From the NCBI GenBank assembly GCA_963724065.1, contig CAVRTB010000006.1:62001-126000 (forward strand): a stretch of DNA of 64,000 nt. The letters are read 5' to 3'. The position numbers and the translations under genes were made by a program. Below, piece after piece: positions 32,084-41,057 of the stretch (its first letter is position 1; every line of letters begins with the position of its first letter). The stretch comes from DASRIA01 sp963724065 (GTDB lineage Bacteria; Actinomycetota; Thermoleophilia; Solirubrobacterales; JBBDJG01). The notes under the pieces are model-generated. The model made no database searches. It had not been told where the DNA came from and was given only the letters and a program-made list of their open reading frames with translations.

Positions 32084-34122
32084 CGGCCCGCGGCCGCCTG
32101 CGCGCGGGCCCACAGCTGCAGATAGGCCTCGGCGCCGTTGGCCAGGTCCTCCGCGATCTGGGGGCCGGCGACCAGGCGCAGATCCTCGATCCAGTCGGAA
32201 TAGAGCCCGTAGTGGTCGACCCCGTCGGTGTTTATGTCGTACGTGCGCGTGCCCGAGCGCTGGCGGTCGATCACGCTCCCGCCGTCGACCGAGCGGAATG
32301 GGTAGCGGACGGGGTTCTGAGCGGCGTCCGACCGCGGCTTGGGCTGGGCGTGGAGCCCGTTGATGTCGGACCCGAAGCCGATGCCGAAGAGGAAGCGCGG
32401 GTCGCGGAACGCGCGCGCCTCACGCCACTCCGCAGCGAAGTCGTCGGCCTCGTCCGAGATGGGGCCGATCAGGCCGCCGAGGCGCTGGATGCGCTTCTGG
32501 CTGCCCGCGTCGCCCCAGCTGTGGCTCGAGATCACGCCGGGAAAGCCGGCGGTTTCGAGCATCGCCAACGCCTCCTGGCGCGCCTTCACGCTCAGGTGGT
32601 CGGTCTCGACGATCATCCCGCGGCGCATCATCGAGCGGATCAGGTGCTCACCGAGCGAGGTCAGCCCCTTGGGGTTGCAGTGCGGTGGCGGGGGATAGAC
32701 CGGTAGCTGCCCCTCCAGCAGGGGTTGTGTGAGCGCCGGTCCGAACAGCGAGTACATCAGCTCGCCGTGCTCGCCGGTCGGGCTCGTGAGCTCGTTGTCG
32801 TGATCGTGGGCGCCGGGGCAGCTCTCGGCGGTCCAGAACTGGCCCGTCGCGTACTTGTTGCCGGTGTTGACGACCACGCCGGTCGTGCCCGAGTCGAAGT
32901 GCACCCCGGCGAGCGCATTGTCGAACTTGTTCACGAGGAACAGCGACTGCACGCCGACCGACTGCAGCTTGTCGAGCTGGGCGTCTATTTGAGCGGTGGT
33001 GCAGCGCGCGATGCCGTTCAACTGCCCGCAGTCGAGAACCTCGGAGACCTCGATGCCGAGCACCATGGCCAGCTTGCCTGCGTTGATCACCTTGCGTGCC
33101 TCCGTGGGGCTCTTGACGATCCGCAGGAAGCCCTTGCCGGGGCCGCCGAACTGGGCGTCGATGTAGTCCTGGAGGGCATACATGTCGTCGGCCTGCTTGT
33201 ACGCGCTCACCATCTCGTTGCAACTGTTCTGCTTGAGCGGGTAGAGCTCGCAGAGCGCCCGGTTCTCGACGAGGTCATTGACCATCAGGCGCACTCCCGA
33301 CCGCCACGCGCGCTCGACCCACTTCCAGTAGGTGCCCTCGTGGGTGAGCGACTCGTCGCGCGGCCAGCCCGCGAAGCTCGGCCATCCTTCCGGGCTGTGC
33401 GTCCCGTTCGGGCTGCCGGTGGACAAGAAGTTCTCCACGACCGCGCCCTCGCCGTTCGGGTAGTGGTCGGCACAGTCGCGCAGCGCCACCGTCACCCCGT
33501 ATGGGCTCCAGGGGCGCCCGCAATGGAACCGGCCGCCGAGGAACTCGAACGCGCCCATATGGATGTGGGTGTCGACGAAGCCGCGCACACGCGCCTTCGA
33601 GTTGGGTCCCTTGAACGGTTGCCCCGTGACGTTCACCTCCACCTCGGGGAAGGACGCACAGCCCTGGGCGGGCTCCAGCGACCAACGGGGATCGGTCGAG
33701 GCGACCTGGACGAGCCGGCCGAGCGCTCCTACGCCGAGGTGCCTGCCCGTGGACACGTTGGTAAGGCGAAGCGTGCCGCCGTCGGCGGCGACGCGCCAGT
33801 CCGCCGCCGGTCCCGGGGCGGTGGTCGTCGAGAGCGTGTCGAGCGCGCCGGCGCTCGGCATGCGCTCGTCGGGCCCGTAGAGCAGGTAGCTGCCGAGTGC
33901 GGTGGATTGGAGACGGAAGGGTGTGGCGGCGGCGGATTGGGCCGTCGCGGCATATCCGAGCGCATCGCGCACCACGAAACGGCCGGTGTCCGCGTCGCGC
34001 AGCGAGTAACAGCCGTTCGCGTAGCTGTAGATGTCAAGGGCGGTGGCGGGGGGCGCGAACAACGCACCGGCGGACGCGCACGCGACAAGCGTGACGGCAG
34101 CTCTCACGGCCAGAGTCTTCAA
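32080..34122 (-). CDS. secreted amidohydrolase/dipeptidase (M19-like) with N-terminal beta domain
   Basis: 680 aa. Signal peptide to about residue 28 (LFAPPATA), then a beta-rich domain (about 30-165) with repeats such as CYSLRDADTGRFVVRDALGY and LRLTNVSTGRHLGVGALG that look like a fascin/ricin beta-trefoil. The C-terminal part is a TIM-barrel metal hydrolase: VDTHIHMG (first His pair), MIVETDHLS, GVISSHSWGD, and GFGSDINGL. This order suits the M19 dipeptidase/amidohydrolase superfamily. Extracellular; substrate unknown. It is divergent from the penicillin acylase. Confidence 0.8.
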   Translation of the reverse strand: MKTLAVRAAVTLVACASAGALFAPPATALDIYSYANGCYSLRDADTGRFVVRDALGYAATAQSAAATPFRLQSTALGSYLLYGPDERMPSAGALDTLSTTTAPGPAADWRVAADGGTLRLTNVSTGRHLGVGALGRLVQVASTDPRWSLEPAQGCASFPEVEVNVTGQPFKGPNSKARVRGFVDTHIHMGAFEFLGGRFHCGRPWSPYGVTVALRDCADHYPNGEGAVVENFLSTGSPNGTHSPEGWPSFAGWPRDESLTHEGTYWKWVERAWRSGVRLMVNDLVENRALCELYPLKQNSCNEMVSAYKQADDMYALQDYIDAQFGGPGKGFLRIVKSPTEARKVINAGKLAMVLGIEVSEVLDCGQLNGIARCTTAQIDAQLDKLQSVGVQSLFLVNKFDNALAGVHFDSGTTGVVVNTGNKYATGQFWTAESCPGAHDHDNELTSPTGEHGELMYSLFGPALTQPLLEGQLPVYPPPPHCNPKGLTSLGEHLIRSMMRRGMIVETDHLSVKARQEALAMLETAGFPGVISSHSWGDAGSQKRIQRLGGLIGPISDEADDFAAEWREARAFRDPRFLFGIGFGSDINGLHAQPKPRSDAAQNPVRYPFRSVDGGSVIDRQRSGTRTYDINTDGVDHYGLYSDWIEDLRLVAGPQIAEDLANGAEAYLQLWARAQAAAGR

Positions 34123-34309
34123 CGCGGTCCCCCTAGGTCAGCCCAGCAGACGGTCCCCTCGCCAGGCGTTCTGCCCCGGCCGCCGCCGAAGTAAACGGCT
34201 TTTCAGCTCGCTTGCGGACGTCGCCGTCGCCACATCCAGGCCTTGACACGGCGTTCGCGCCCCTGAGAGGATCGCCGCGCTGGCAGGTTTTCCTACTGAG
34301 GAGGGGACG

Positions 34310-37093
34310 ATGGCATTCCGGATCTCGGTCGTGCTTGCCGTGCTCGCGGCGCTCTTCGTGGCGCCGGGCGCATCGCAAGCCGCTCAGCCCGACGAGCGGT
34401 TGACGCTCCCGGGGCTCGCACACTCGGTTGATGTCGATCGAGACGGGGACGGCGTCCCTCACATCGATGCCAGGTCCGAGCTTGACGCCTACCAGGTGGT
34501 GGGCTACCTGCAGGCCCAGGACCGGCTGTTTCAGATGGACCAGAGCCGGCGCCAGGCGAGCGGCAAGCTCGCCGAGCTGCTGGGGACGAGCGCGCTCGCG
34601 AGCGACGCCCAGCTCCGCACGCTCGGCCTGCGCCGCGCGGCACAGCGTTCGCTCAACGCCTACCCGGCTGCGAGCGTGGCGCTGCTCCAGGCTTACTCGG
34701 ACGGCGTCAACGCCTACATCGACCAGAACCCGCTGCCGTCGGAGTACACGGCGCTCGAGCTCACCAAGGCCCAGGTGCCCGCATGGACGACGCTCGACAC
34801 GGTGGCGGTCGCGAAGCTGCTCGCGTTCGGTCTGTCGTTCGACCTGGACGACCTCTCGAACACCCAGCGGCTGATCGCCTACCAGACCGCCGGCGGCGCA
34901 CTCGGGTTCAACGGGCTCAAGCTGTTCACCGACGACGTGAACCGCAGCGCACCTTTCGAGCAGGCACCCTCGATCCTGCCCACCGACGCGTCCCGGCCGG
35001 TGAGCGAGCAGGGTCACCCGCAGTGGGCCTCGTCCTACCTGCACGACGACGCCGGCGACATGGCGGCGCAGTCGTTGAGCGCAGCAGAGGAAGGCGGGGT
35101 GCCAACGACGCAGCGCGGCGAGAACGGCTCGAACACCTGGGTCGTCGGTCCTCGGAACGCGAGGAACCGCCGCGCCATCATCGCGAACGACCCGCACCTC
35201 TCGCTGGGGTCGCCCTCGACCTTCTACGAGGTCGGGATCGACGTGAAGAGCTCCAGCACGCGCCTCAACCTGTACGGCGTCACGTTCCCCGGAGCGCCCC
35301 TGATCGTCCAAGGGACGAACGGGCGTGTCTCCTGGGGCTCGACGGTGAACCCGACGGACGTCACGGACGTCTACCAGGAGCAGCTGACGATCGCGAGCGG
35401 CGTGCCCGTCGCGACCACGTACCAGGGCAACCCGGAGGCCACGCAGATCATCCCGGAGACGTTCCGCGCCAACCAGGTCGGCAACAGCACCCAGGATGAC
35501 CTCTTCACGGTGCCGCCCGCAGCAGGCGTTCCCGCCGCGACGGTGGTCGTGCCGCGGCGCAACAACGGCCCGCTGATCAGCGTCACCGGCTCGACGGGGC
35601 TGTCCGTCCAGTACACGGGCTTCAGCGCCACGCGTGAGCTGGACTTCTTCCACCTGCTGACCAGGGCCGGGAACGTCAGAGAGGCGATCGACGCCCAGCG
35701 GTACTTCGACGTCGGCGCCCAGAACTGGATGTACGCCGACGAGCGCGGGAACATCGGATACAAGACCAGCGCCGAGATCCCGCTCCGTGAGGACCTGCAG
35801 AACAACACGGTGGCCGGTCTGCCGCCGTACTTCATCCGCAACGGAACGGGCGGCAACGAGTGGATCGCCGACCCGACGCCCGCCGAGGACCAGGCGCTCA
35901 ACTACGAGATCCTGCCCTTCGAGGAGATGGACGGGCTCGTCAACCCGCGGCGGGGCTGGATCGCGAACGCGAACCAGGATCCGACCGGGCAGACGTTCGA
36001 CAACGACCCGCTCAACGAGCAGCGTCCGGGCGGAGGGATCCGGTACATCACCCCGGGCCACTCCGACGGCAACCGGAACGCGCGGATCAGTGACCGCATC
36101 CGGTCCGTGATCGACGAGGGCAACCGCATGTCGTTCGAGGAGATGCAGTCGATCCAGGCCGACGTCAAGCTGAACGACGCCAAGGTGCTCGTGCCGTACA
36201 TCGAGGCGGCCCTCAACTCCGCGCAGGCGCTCGGCGCCCCGGCGGGGCTGGCGGCGCTCGGGTCCGACCCCGAGGTGCAGGAGGCGGTCTCCCGGTTCTC
36301 CGGCTGGGACTTCTCCACGCCCACCGGGCTCGCGGACGGCTACGACGCGTCCGACACGGACGGCAACAGGGCAACGCCGACGCAGGCCGAGATCGACGCG
36401 AGCGTCGCAACGACGATCTACTCGCTCTGGCGCGGTCGCGCCTTGGCGCTGTTCGTCGACGCGCCGCTACAGGCCCGCGGCCTGGGGTCGTTCCTGCCAG
36501 GTGGTGACCAGGCGATGAGCGCGCTCCGGAACATGCTCGAGGGAAGCGGCACCGGCCAGTCCGGCATCGTGTTCTACTCGAGCGCTGCGGATCGCGACAC
36601 CAAGATCCTGCAGGCAGTCCGGAACGCACTCAACCTGGCGGCGGGCTCAGGGTTCACGGCGGCCTTTGGCGGGTCGGCGGACCAGGACGACTACCGCTGG
36701 GGCAAGCTGCACCGGATCACCTTCCGGCATCCGCTCGGAGGCCCGTTCAACCTGCCGCCCGGCGGCGGGTTCACGAACCTCGAGCCGGCGCTGCCGGGCG
36801 TGGCGACCGACGGCGGCTTCGGAGTCGTCGACGCGTCCTCGCACAACCCGCGCGCTTCGACCGTGAGCGGGTTCACGTTCGGAAGCGGGCCGGCACGCAG
36901 GTTCGTGTCCGAAGCCAAGACGCGCAGGCCGAACGCAGTCCAGGTGATCCCTGGCGGCGAGAGCGGGAACCCCGCGGGCCCGTGGTTCGGCAACCAGCTC
37001 GGACGGTGGCTGACGAACGACTACCACCCCGTGCTGATGCAGCCGGGAGACATCCTGCGGAACACGACCGTCTCGACCCGGTTCAGCCCCTAG
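34310..37093 (+). CDS. penicillin acylase family protein (Ntn hydrolase)
   Basis: 927 aa secreted precursor; signal peptide to about residue 25 (LFVAPGASQA). The alpha-chain motif VVGYLQAQDRLFQMD is followed by the autocleavage site ENGSNTWVVG, where Ser274 would become the N-terminal nucleophile of the beta chain. NDPHLSLGSPSTFYEV and the C-terminal region fit the family. It may hydrolyse N-acyl amides such as acyl-homoserine lactones, beta-lactams or acyl-peptides; the sequence does not decide. A strong terminator follows. Confidence 0.93.
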   Translation: MAFRISVVLAVLAALFVAPGASQAAQPDERLTLPGLAHSVDVDRDGDGVPHIDARSELDAYQVVGYLQAQDRLFQMDQSRRQASGKLAELLGTSALASDAQLRTLGLRRAAQRSLNAYPAASVALLQAYSDGVNAYIDQNPLPSEYTALELTKAQVPAWTTLDTVAVAKLLAFGLSFDLDDLSNTQRLIAYQTAGGALGFNGLKLFTDDVNRSAPFEQAPSILPTDASRPVSEQGHPQWASSYLHDDAGDMAAQSLSAAEEGGVPTTQRGENGSNTWVVGPRNARNRRAIIANDPHLSLGSPSTFYEVGIDVKSSSTRLNLYGVTFPGAPLIVQGTNGRVSWGSTVNPTDVTDVYQEQLTIASGVPVATTYQGNPEATQIIPETFRANQVGNSTQDDLFTVPPAAGVPAATVVVPRRNNGPLISVTGSTGLSVQYTGFSATRELDFFHLLTRAGNVREAIDAQRYFDVGAQNWMYADERGNIGYKTSAEIPLREDLQNNTVAGLPPYFIRNGTGGNEWIADPTPAEDQALNYEILPFEEMDGLVNPRRGWIANANQDPTGQTFDNDPLNEQRPGGGIRYITPGHSDGNRNARISDRIRSVIDEGNRMSFEEMQSIQADVKLNDAKVLVPYIEAALNSAQALGAPAGLAALGSDPEVQEAVSRFSGWDFSTPTGLADGYDASDTDGNRATPTQAEIDASVATTIYSLWRGRALALFVDAPLQARGLGSFLPGGDQAMSALRNMLEGSGTGQSGIVFYSSAADRDTKILQAVRNALNLAAGSGFTAAFGGSADQDDYRWGKLHRITFRHPLGGPFNLPPGGGFTNLEPALPGVATDGGFGVVDASSHNPRASTVSGFTFGSGPARRFVSEAKTRRPNAVQVIPGGESGNPAGPWFGNQLGRWLTNDYHPVLMQPGDILRNTTVSTRFSP

Positions 37094-37122
37094 ACGGGGG
37101 GCGGCGCCGGGACGGAGTAGCG

Positions 37123-37160
37123 ACGAGCCCCCGCCTTCGGGTGGGGGCTCGTTCCATTTT
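37123..37160 (+). terminator. intrinsic terminator after penicillin acylase
   Basis: A 13-bp stem, ACGAGCCCCCGCC with GGTGGGGGCTCGT (one G-T pair), is closed by a TTCG tetraloop and followed by TCCATTTT. It lies 30 bases after the stop and may also serve the convergent SnoaL gene that ends at 37160. Confidence 0.9.
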
Positions 37161-37585
37161 CAGGAGTCGGCTTGAGCGTCCTGCTCCGACAGTCCCACGG
37201 CTTCGAGGGCCTCGGCACGATCCATGTATCCCTGGATCAGCGCGACGCGTCCGCCGCGCATCTCGAAGACGAGCGCGGTCTCGGTCTCGAGCTCGACTCC
37301 GCTGCCCCTCCCGCGCCGGTACTCGCGCTGCAGAACGACGACGCGATCGCCGGCGTCGATGAAGTTCTCTGGCTCGAAGCGGCGCTCCTCCCATGCCTCG
37401 AGGTCCTCCTTTTCGAAGATCTCGATGAACTGTTGCGCGCCACGCGCGACGCGGCCCTCCTCGAGGCCGCCGACAGTGCCATGGAACTCGAAATCCGGAT
37501 CGAGCAGCTCGGCGATGCTGCTCCAATCACTCCGTATGGCCGCGTCGTACAAGCGGCGCACGATCTCCACGTTCTGGTTAGAAAT
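37160..37585 (-). CDS. SnoaL-like protein, apparent ATT start
   Basis: 141 aa if translation begins at ATT 37585. The frame reads (I)SNQNVEIVRRLYDAA, matching paralogues that start MSQENVEIVRR, and GAGGG precedes ATT at a plausible distance. The only canonical codon nearby is GTG 37570, which would remove the conserved first residues. An in-frame TGA lies five codons further upstream. It ends EALEAVGLSEQDAQADS like the other copies. Core strands are RVVVLQREYRRGRG and LVFEMRGGRVALIQGYM. Ligand unknown. Confidence 0.8.
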   Translation of the reverse strand: MSNQNVEIVRRLYDAAIRSDWSSIAELLDPDFEFHGTVGGLEEGRVARGAQQFIEIFEKEDLEAWEERRFEPENFIDAGDRVVVLQREYRRGRGSGVELETETALVFEMRGGRVALIQGYMDRAEALEAVGLSEQDAQADS

Positions 37586-37599
37586 ACGCCCTCACCCTA

Positions 37600-37615
37600 C
37601 GCAGTATCCCGCAGG
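37600..37615 (-). promoter_or_regulatory. SnoaL leader motif, second copy
   Basis: Minus-strand CCTGCGGGATACTGCG, 15 bases upstream of the presumed ATT start. It matches the motif at 31879-31894 and 31436-31451. GATACT would serve as the -10 box. Confidence 0.5.
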
Positions 37616-37711
37616 TCGGATGCCGGGAAGAAGGATGGGATCGCCGCTTGCCACGGGTCCACCCAGGCGGTAAGTTGCCGATTACTGCCAGTCACGCGGA
37701 GGAAGGCGTCG

Positions 37712-38449
37712 ATGAGGTCCATGCGCTTCGCGCTGTTTGTCGGACTCGCAGCACTCTGCCTGCTCCTTGCCGCGCCGGCTCAGGGAACTCATCCCCGCCC
37801 CAAGGGAGCTTGGCCAATGCGGCTGTCGCTCGTTCCCGCCTACACCCCATGCGCCGCGTCGAGCAGTACGCACGGCCCGCCGCTTGCCTTCCCGTCGTGC
37901 ACCCCGCCCGCGCAATCGTCGGCGCAGGCGACGGTCGGATCCCCGGATGCGTTCGGTGGAGCCGCGAACTTCGTCGGCTCGCTCAAGTTCGAGGTGATCG
38001 TTGGCACCCCCGGCCCGCCCGAGGACACGGACGTTCGGGTCAGGTGGGACCTGACCGACGTCCGATGCGTGCCGACGGGCGCGCGCTGCGGCGCTTCGAA
38101 TGCTTCCGGCCCGGCCGACTACTCCGGTCAGCTCGGCTTCAGCTTCAGGATTCGATCCACGGATCACTGGAACGCCGTGGCCCCCGGTGGCGGCATTGAT
38201 CCCGCAACGGGCGAGGACGTCACTCTAACCGCGGGCTTTACGTGCGGCGGGACCGCGTCGACTTCCACCGGGTCGGCCTGCAAATCGTTCACGTCCTACA
38301 ACGCGTTCTTCCCCGGGCTGGCCAAAGACACCAAGCGGGTGGTCCAAGAGACGGACGACGTGCACATCTACGACGGCGGAGCCGACGGCGTCGCGAGCAC
38401 GAGCGCCGACAACACCGTCTTCCTGCGGCAAGGGGTCTTCATTCCTTAG
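37712..38449 (+). CDS. secreted protein of the 'THPRPKGA' family
   Basis: 245 aa. Signal peptide (residues about 1-25, ending LLLAAPAQG), then THPRPKGAWPMRLSLVPAYTPC. GCGGAGGAAGG precedes the ATG. The protein at 63128-63865 has the same length and pattern (THPRPKGASPFRVPLVPAYNPC; HGPPLA.PSC.PPAQSS; DVRC..; ASG..DY.GQL; C-terminal STADNT.F..QG...P). The mature domain looks beta-sandwich with three conserved Cys pairs. Not a family I can name. The promoter region is shared divergently with the SnoaL gene at 37585. Confidence 0.8.
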   Translation: MRSMRFALFVGLAALCLLLAAPAQGTHPRPKGAWPMRLSLVPAYTPCAASSSTHGPPLAFPSCTPPAQSSAQATVGSPDAFGGAANFVGSLKFEVIVGTPGPPEDTDVRVRWDLTDVRCVPTGARCGASNASGPADYSGQLGFSFRIRSTDHWNAVAPGGGIDPATGEDVTLTAGFTCGGTASTSTGSACKSFTSYNAFFPGLAKDTKRVVQETDDVHIYDGGADGVASTSADNTVFLRQGVFIP

Positions 38450-38481
38450 CGGTGCTGTCGACTAGCGCGGGCCGCCGGGGC

Positions 38482-39282
38482 TCAGACCTCGACGGCGACA
38501 CCGATCGGCAGCCACTGGAACCGGCTGGAGATGTCGTCCGGCGCGCCGGCGAGCTCGCGCTCGATCGCGTCGCGCCCTTGCCGGAAGTGCTTCCATCCCT
38601 CGTAGTGGATCGGGATCGCTGTGCGCGGGCTGACGGCGCGGCACAGCTCCACTGCCTCGCGCGCGGTCAACGTGTACCGGACCGGTCCTGACACCGGGAA
38701 GCGGACGCCCCCCAGGTGCAGCAGCGCCGTGTCGACCTGGAGCCGGTGGGCGACCTGGAGCACGCCGTCGTAGAGGACGGTGTCGCCCGAGATCCACAGC
38801 ACGCCCTGCTCCTGGCCCTCCCATGCGAGCGCGAAGCCGACCACGTCACCGACGATCGGGCGGCTCAGCGGCGGACCGTGGCGACACGGTGTCGCGGTGA
38901 TGTCGATCGCCGGCCGCCCCGGCGCCTCGAGCCGCGTGGTCGCCCAGGGCTCGAGCCCGCGAGCGCCGCCGCCCAGCCGCTTGGCGCCCGGCACGGTCGT
39001 GACGACGACGCCCATCGAAGGCAGCAGCGCGCGTCCTGCCGGATCGAGATTGTCGGCGTGGTGATCGTGACTGAGGAGTACGGCGTCGATCGGGCCGAGC
39101 GCAGGCGCGGCGATCGCGGGTCCGGCCAGCTTCCGGGAGCCTGTGCCCCACCCGAAGTTGTATTTGCGGCCGGGAGGGTCGAACGTCGGATCGGTCAGAA
39201 GGCGCCAGCCGCCGACCTCGATCAGGGCAGTCGGCCCGCCGATGTGCGTGATGCGGACCTTCGATTGCTCCTCGGTCATCAC
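38482..39282 (-). CDS. metallo-beta-lactamase fold hydrolase (UlaG-like)
   Basis: 266 aa cytosolic. The zinc motif SHDHHADN lies at about residues 70-77, WISGDTVLYDG gives the bridging Asp, and IPIHYEGWKHF the last His. This matches the UlaG / YcbL-like MBL group, which includes N-acyl-phosphatidylethanolamine-type and L-ascorbate-6-P lactonases. Substrate unknown. Starts are divergent from the acyl-CoA dehydrogenase with 23 bp between them. Confidence 0.9.
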   Translation of the reverse strand: MMTEEQSKVRITHIGGPTALIEVGGWRLLTDPTFDPPGRKYNFGWGTGSRKLAGPAIAAPALGPIDAVLLSHDHHADNLDPAGRALLPSMGVVVTTVPGAKRLGGGARGLEPWATTRLEAPGRPAIDITATPCRHGPPLSRPIVGDVVGFALAWEGQEQGVLWISGDTVLYDGVLQVAHRLQVDTALLHLGGVRFPVSGPVRYTLTAREAVELCRAVSPRTAIPIHYEGWKHFRQGRDAIERELAGAPDDISSRFQWLPIGVAVEV

Positions 39283-39305
39283 TGCGCGAGCTTTCGCATG
39301 GCGCG

Positions 39306-40472
39306 ATGTTAGTCTCGTCGACCGTGAAGCGCGCGATCTTCGAGCCCGAGCACAAGGACTACCGCGAGTCGGTGCGCCGTTTCCTCGCCGCGGAGGCAGT
39401 CCCGCACCACGAGCAGTGGGAGCGTGAGGGGACCGTGCCGCGCGAGCTCTTCGCGAAGGCGGCCGAGAAGGGGATGCTCGCGATGGCCGTCCCCGAGGAG
39501 TTCGGCGGCGCCGGCGTCGCCGACTTCCGCTTCAACCAGATCATCGTTGAGGAGGTCGGGTACGCGAACGTCGCGGGGTCGGGCCTCGGCATCACGCTCC
39601 ACAACGACATCTGCCTGCCGTACTTCCTCGAGTACTGCTCGCCCGAGCAGCGCGACCGCTGGCTGCCCGGCATCGCCGACGGGTCGTTGATCACCGCGCT
39701 CGCGATGACCGAGCCGGGCATCGGCTCCGACCTCGCGTCGATGGGCGCGAGCGCGCGCCGGGATGACGGCCACTACGTCGTGAACGGCGCGAAGACCTTC
39801 ATCACCAACGGCATCAACGCCGACCTCGTGATCACCGCCGTCAAGACCGATCCGTCCGAGCGGCACCGCGGCATCTCCCTGGTCGTCATCGAGCGGGGGA
39901 TGGAGGGCTTCGAGCGTGGCCGCAACCTCGACAAGCTGGGGATGCACGCGCAGGACACGGCCGAGCTTTTCTTCAACGACGTGCACGTGCCGGTCGAGAA
40001 CCTGCTGGGTGAGGAGGGCAAGGGCTTCCTCTACCTGGTCTCCAACCTCGCGCAGGAGCGGATGTCGATCGCGATCGCGGCCGTCTCGGCGGCCCAGGCC
40101 GCGCTCGACATCACGCTCGACTACGTGAAGGAGCGCACGGCGTTCGGCCAATCGGTCGGGTCGTTTCAGGCATCGCGGTTCGCGCTCGCGGAGATGAAGA
40201 CGGAGATCGAGCTTGCCACCGTCTACGTCGACCAGGCCGTGATGGCGCTGAACGCGGGTGAGCTCGCACCCGAGGACGCGGCGATGGCGAAGTGGTGGTC
40301 CTCCGAGCTCCAAGGCCGCGTCGTCGACCGCTGCTTGCAGCTGCACGGCGGCTACGGATACATGCTCGAGTACCCGATCGCGCGCGCCTACGCGGATGCG
40401 CGCATCACGCGCATCTACGGCGGCACCACCGAGATCATGAAGGAGATCGTCGGCCGTTCGATGGGGCTTTAG
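39306..40472 (+). CDS. acyl-CoA dehydrogenase
   Basis: 388 aa (ATG 39306; the GTG at 39324, giving MKRAIFEPEHKDYRESV, is an equally good start). FAD-dependent alpha,beta-dehydrogenation of an acyl-CoA. Motifs are ALAMTEPGIGSDLASM (FAD and substrate loop), VVNGAKTFITNG, QERMSIAIAAV, and the C-terminal GGYGYMLEYPIARAYADARI with the catalytic Glu, then IYGGTTEIMKEI. Chain-length preference is not evident. No etfAB nearby. Confidence 0.95.
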   Translation: MLVSSTVKRAIFEPEHKDYRESVRRFLAAEAVPHHEQWEREGTVPRELFAKAAEKGMLAMAVPEEFGGAGVADFRFNQIIVEEVGYANVAGSGLGITLHNDICLPYFLEYCSPEQRDRWLPGIADGSLITALAMTEPGIGSDLASMGASARRDDGHYVVNGAKTFITNGINADLVITAVKTDPSERHRGISLVVIERGMEGFERGRNLDKLGMHAQDTAELFFNDVHVPVENLLGEEGKGFLYLVSNLAQERMSIAIAAVSAAQAALDITLDYVKERTAFGQSVGSFQASRFALAEMKTEIELATVYVDQAVMALNAGELAPEDAAMAKWWSSELQGRVVDRCLQLHGGYGYMLEYPIARAYADARITRIYGGTTEIMKEIVGRSMGL

Positions 40473-40495
40473 TTGGCGCGCCAGGCCGGCGCCCG

Positions 40496-40867
40496 CTACT
40501 TCTCCTGCAGCACGGACAGCACGTTGCCGGCCGGGTCCTTGAACCAGGCGATGTACGGGCCCTCCCCGCGGGAGATCCCGCGCTCGTCCTGCTCGAACCC
40601 GTCGTAGCGCTCGAATTGCACGCCGCGCTCCGATAGCCCGTCGACGGCCTCGTCGATGTCGTCCACCGGGAAGTTGAGGATCGTGTAGTCGGCGGCGGTG
40701 TGGTCCGGCTTCGTGTATACGAGCGTCGGCCGGTCGCCGGCGAGGTGCAACGTCAGCAGGCCGTGCTCCTCGGAGGTCTTCAGCCCGAGCGTCTCGCCGT
40801 AGAACGCGCGGGCCTTCTCCACGTCGTCCACGGCAAAACCGCTGAATGCCTTGGTGCTTGCGAACAT
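40496..40867 (-). CDS. VOC/glyoxalase-like domain protein
   Basis: 123 aa from the ATG at 40867, preceded by AGAAGGAGCCAAC. Two beta-alpha-beta-beta-beta modules: FSGFAVDDVEKARAFYGETLGL and LNFPVDDIDEAVDGLSERGVQFERY, ending IAWFKDPAGNVLSVLQ. The pattern is that of vicinal-oxygen-chelate proteins; the metal ligands are not all obvious. Function unknown. Confidence 0.9.
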   Translation of the reverse strand: MFASTKAFSGFAVDDVEKARAFYGETLGLKTSEEHGLLTLHLAGDRPTLVYTKPDHTAADYTILNFPVDDIDEAVDGLSERGVQFERYDGFEQDERGISRGEGPYIAWFKDPAGNVLSVLQEK

Positions 40868-41057
40868 GTTGGCTCCTTCTCGGTGGTTTGTCCGGTCTTC
40901 CAAAGGCAGACCGGTGAGGGACGCGAGACTAATCGCCGCTTGTCGCGTTCGGGGGCTCGGGCGGTTGGCTGGTCGGCACCCCGTTTCCCGTTAGATTCCC
41001 GGGGGTTGGAGGTTATGGGCGCACGACGCGGTGGCGCTTCCGAGGAAAGGAACGAAC

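Noticed and set aside
34133..36061. 642-codon minus-strand frame opposite penicillin acylase
   Set aside because: No domains, and the plus-strand gene has all family motifs.
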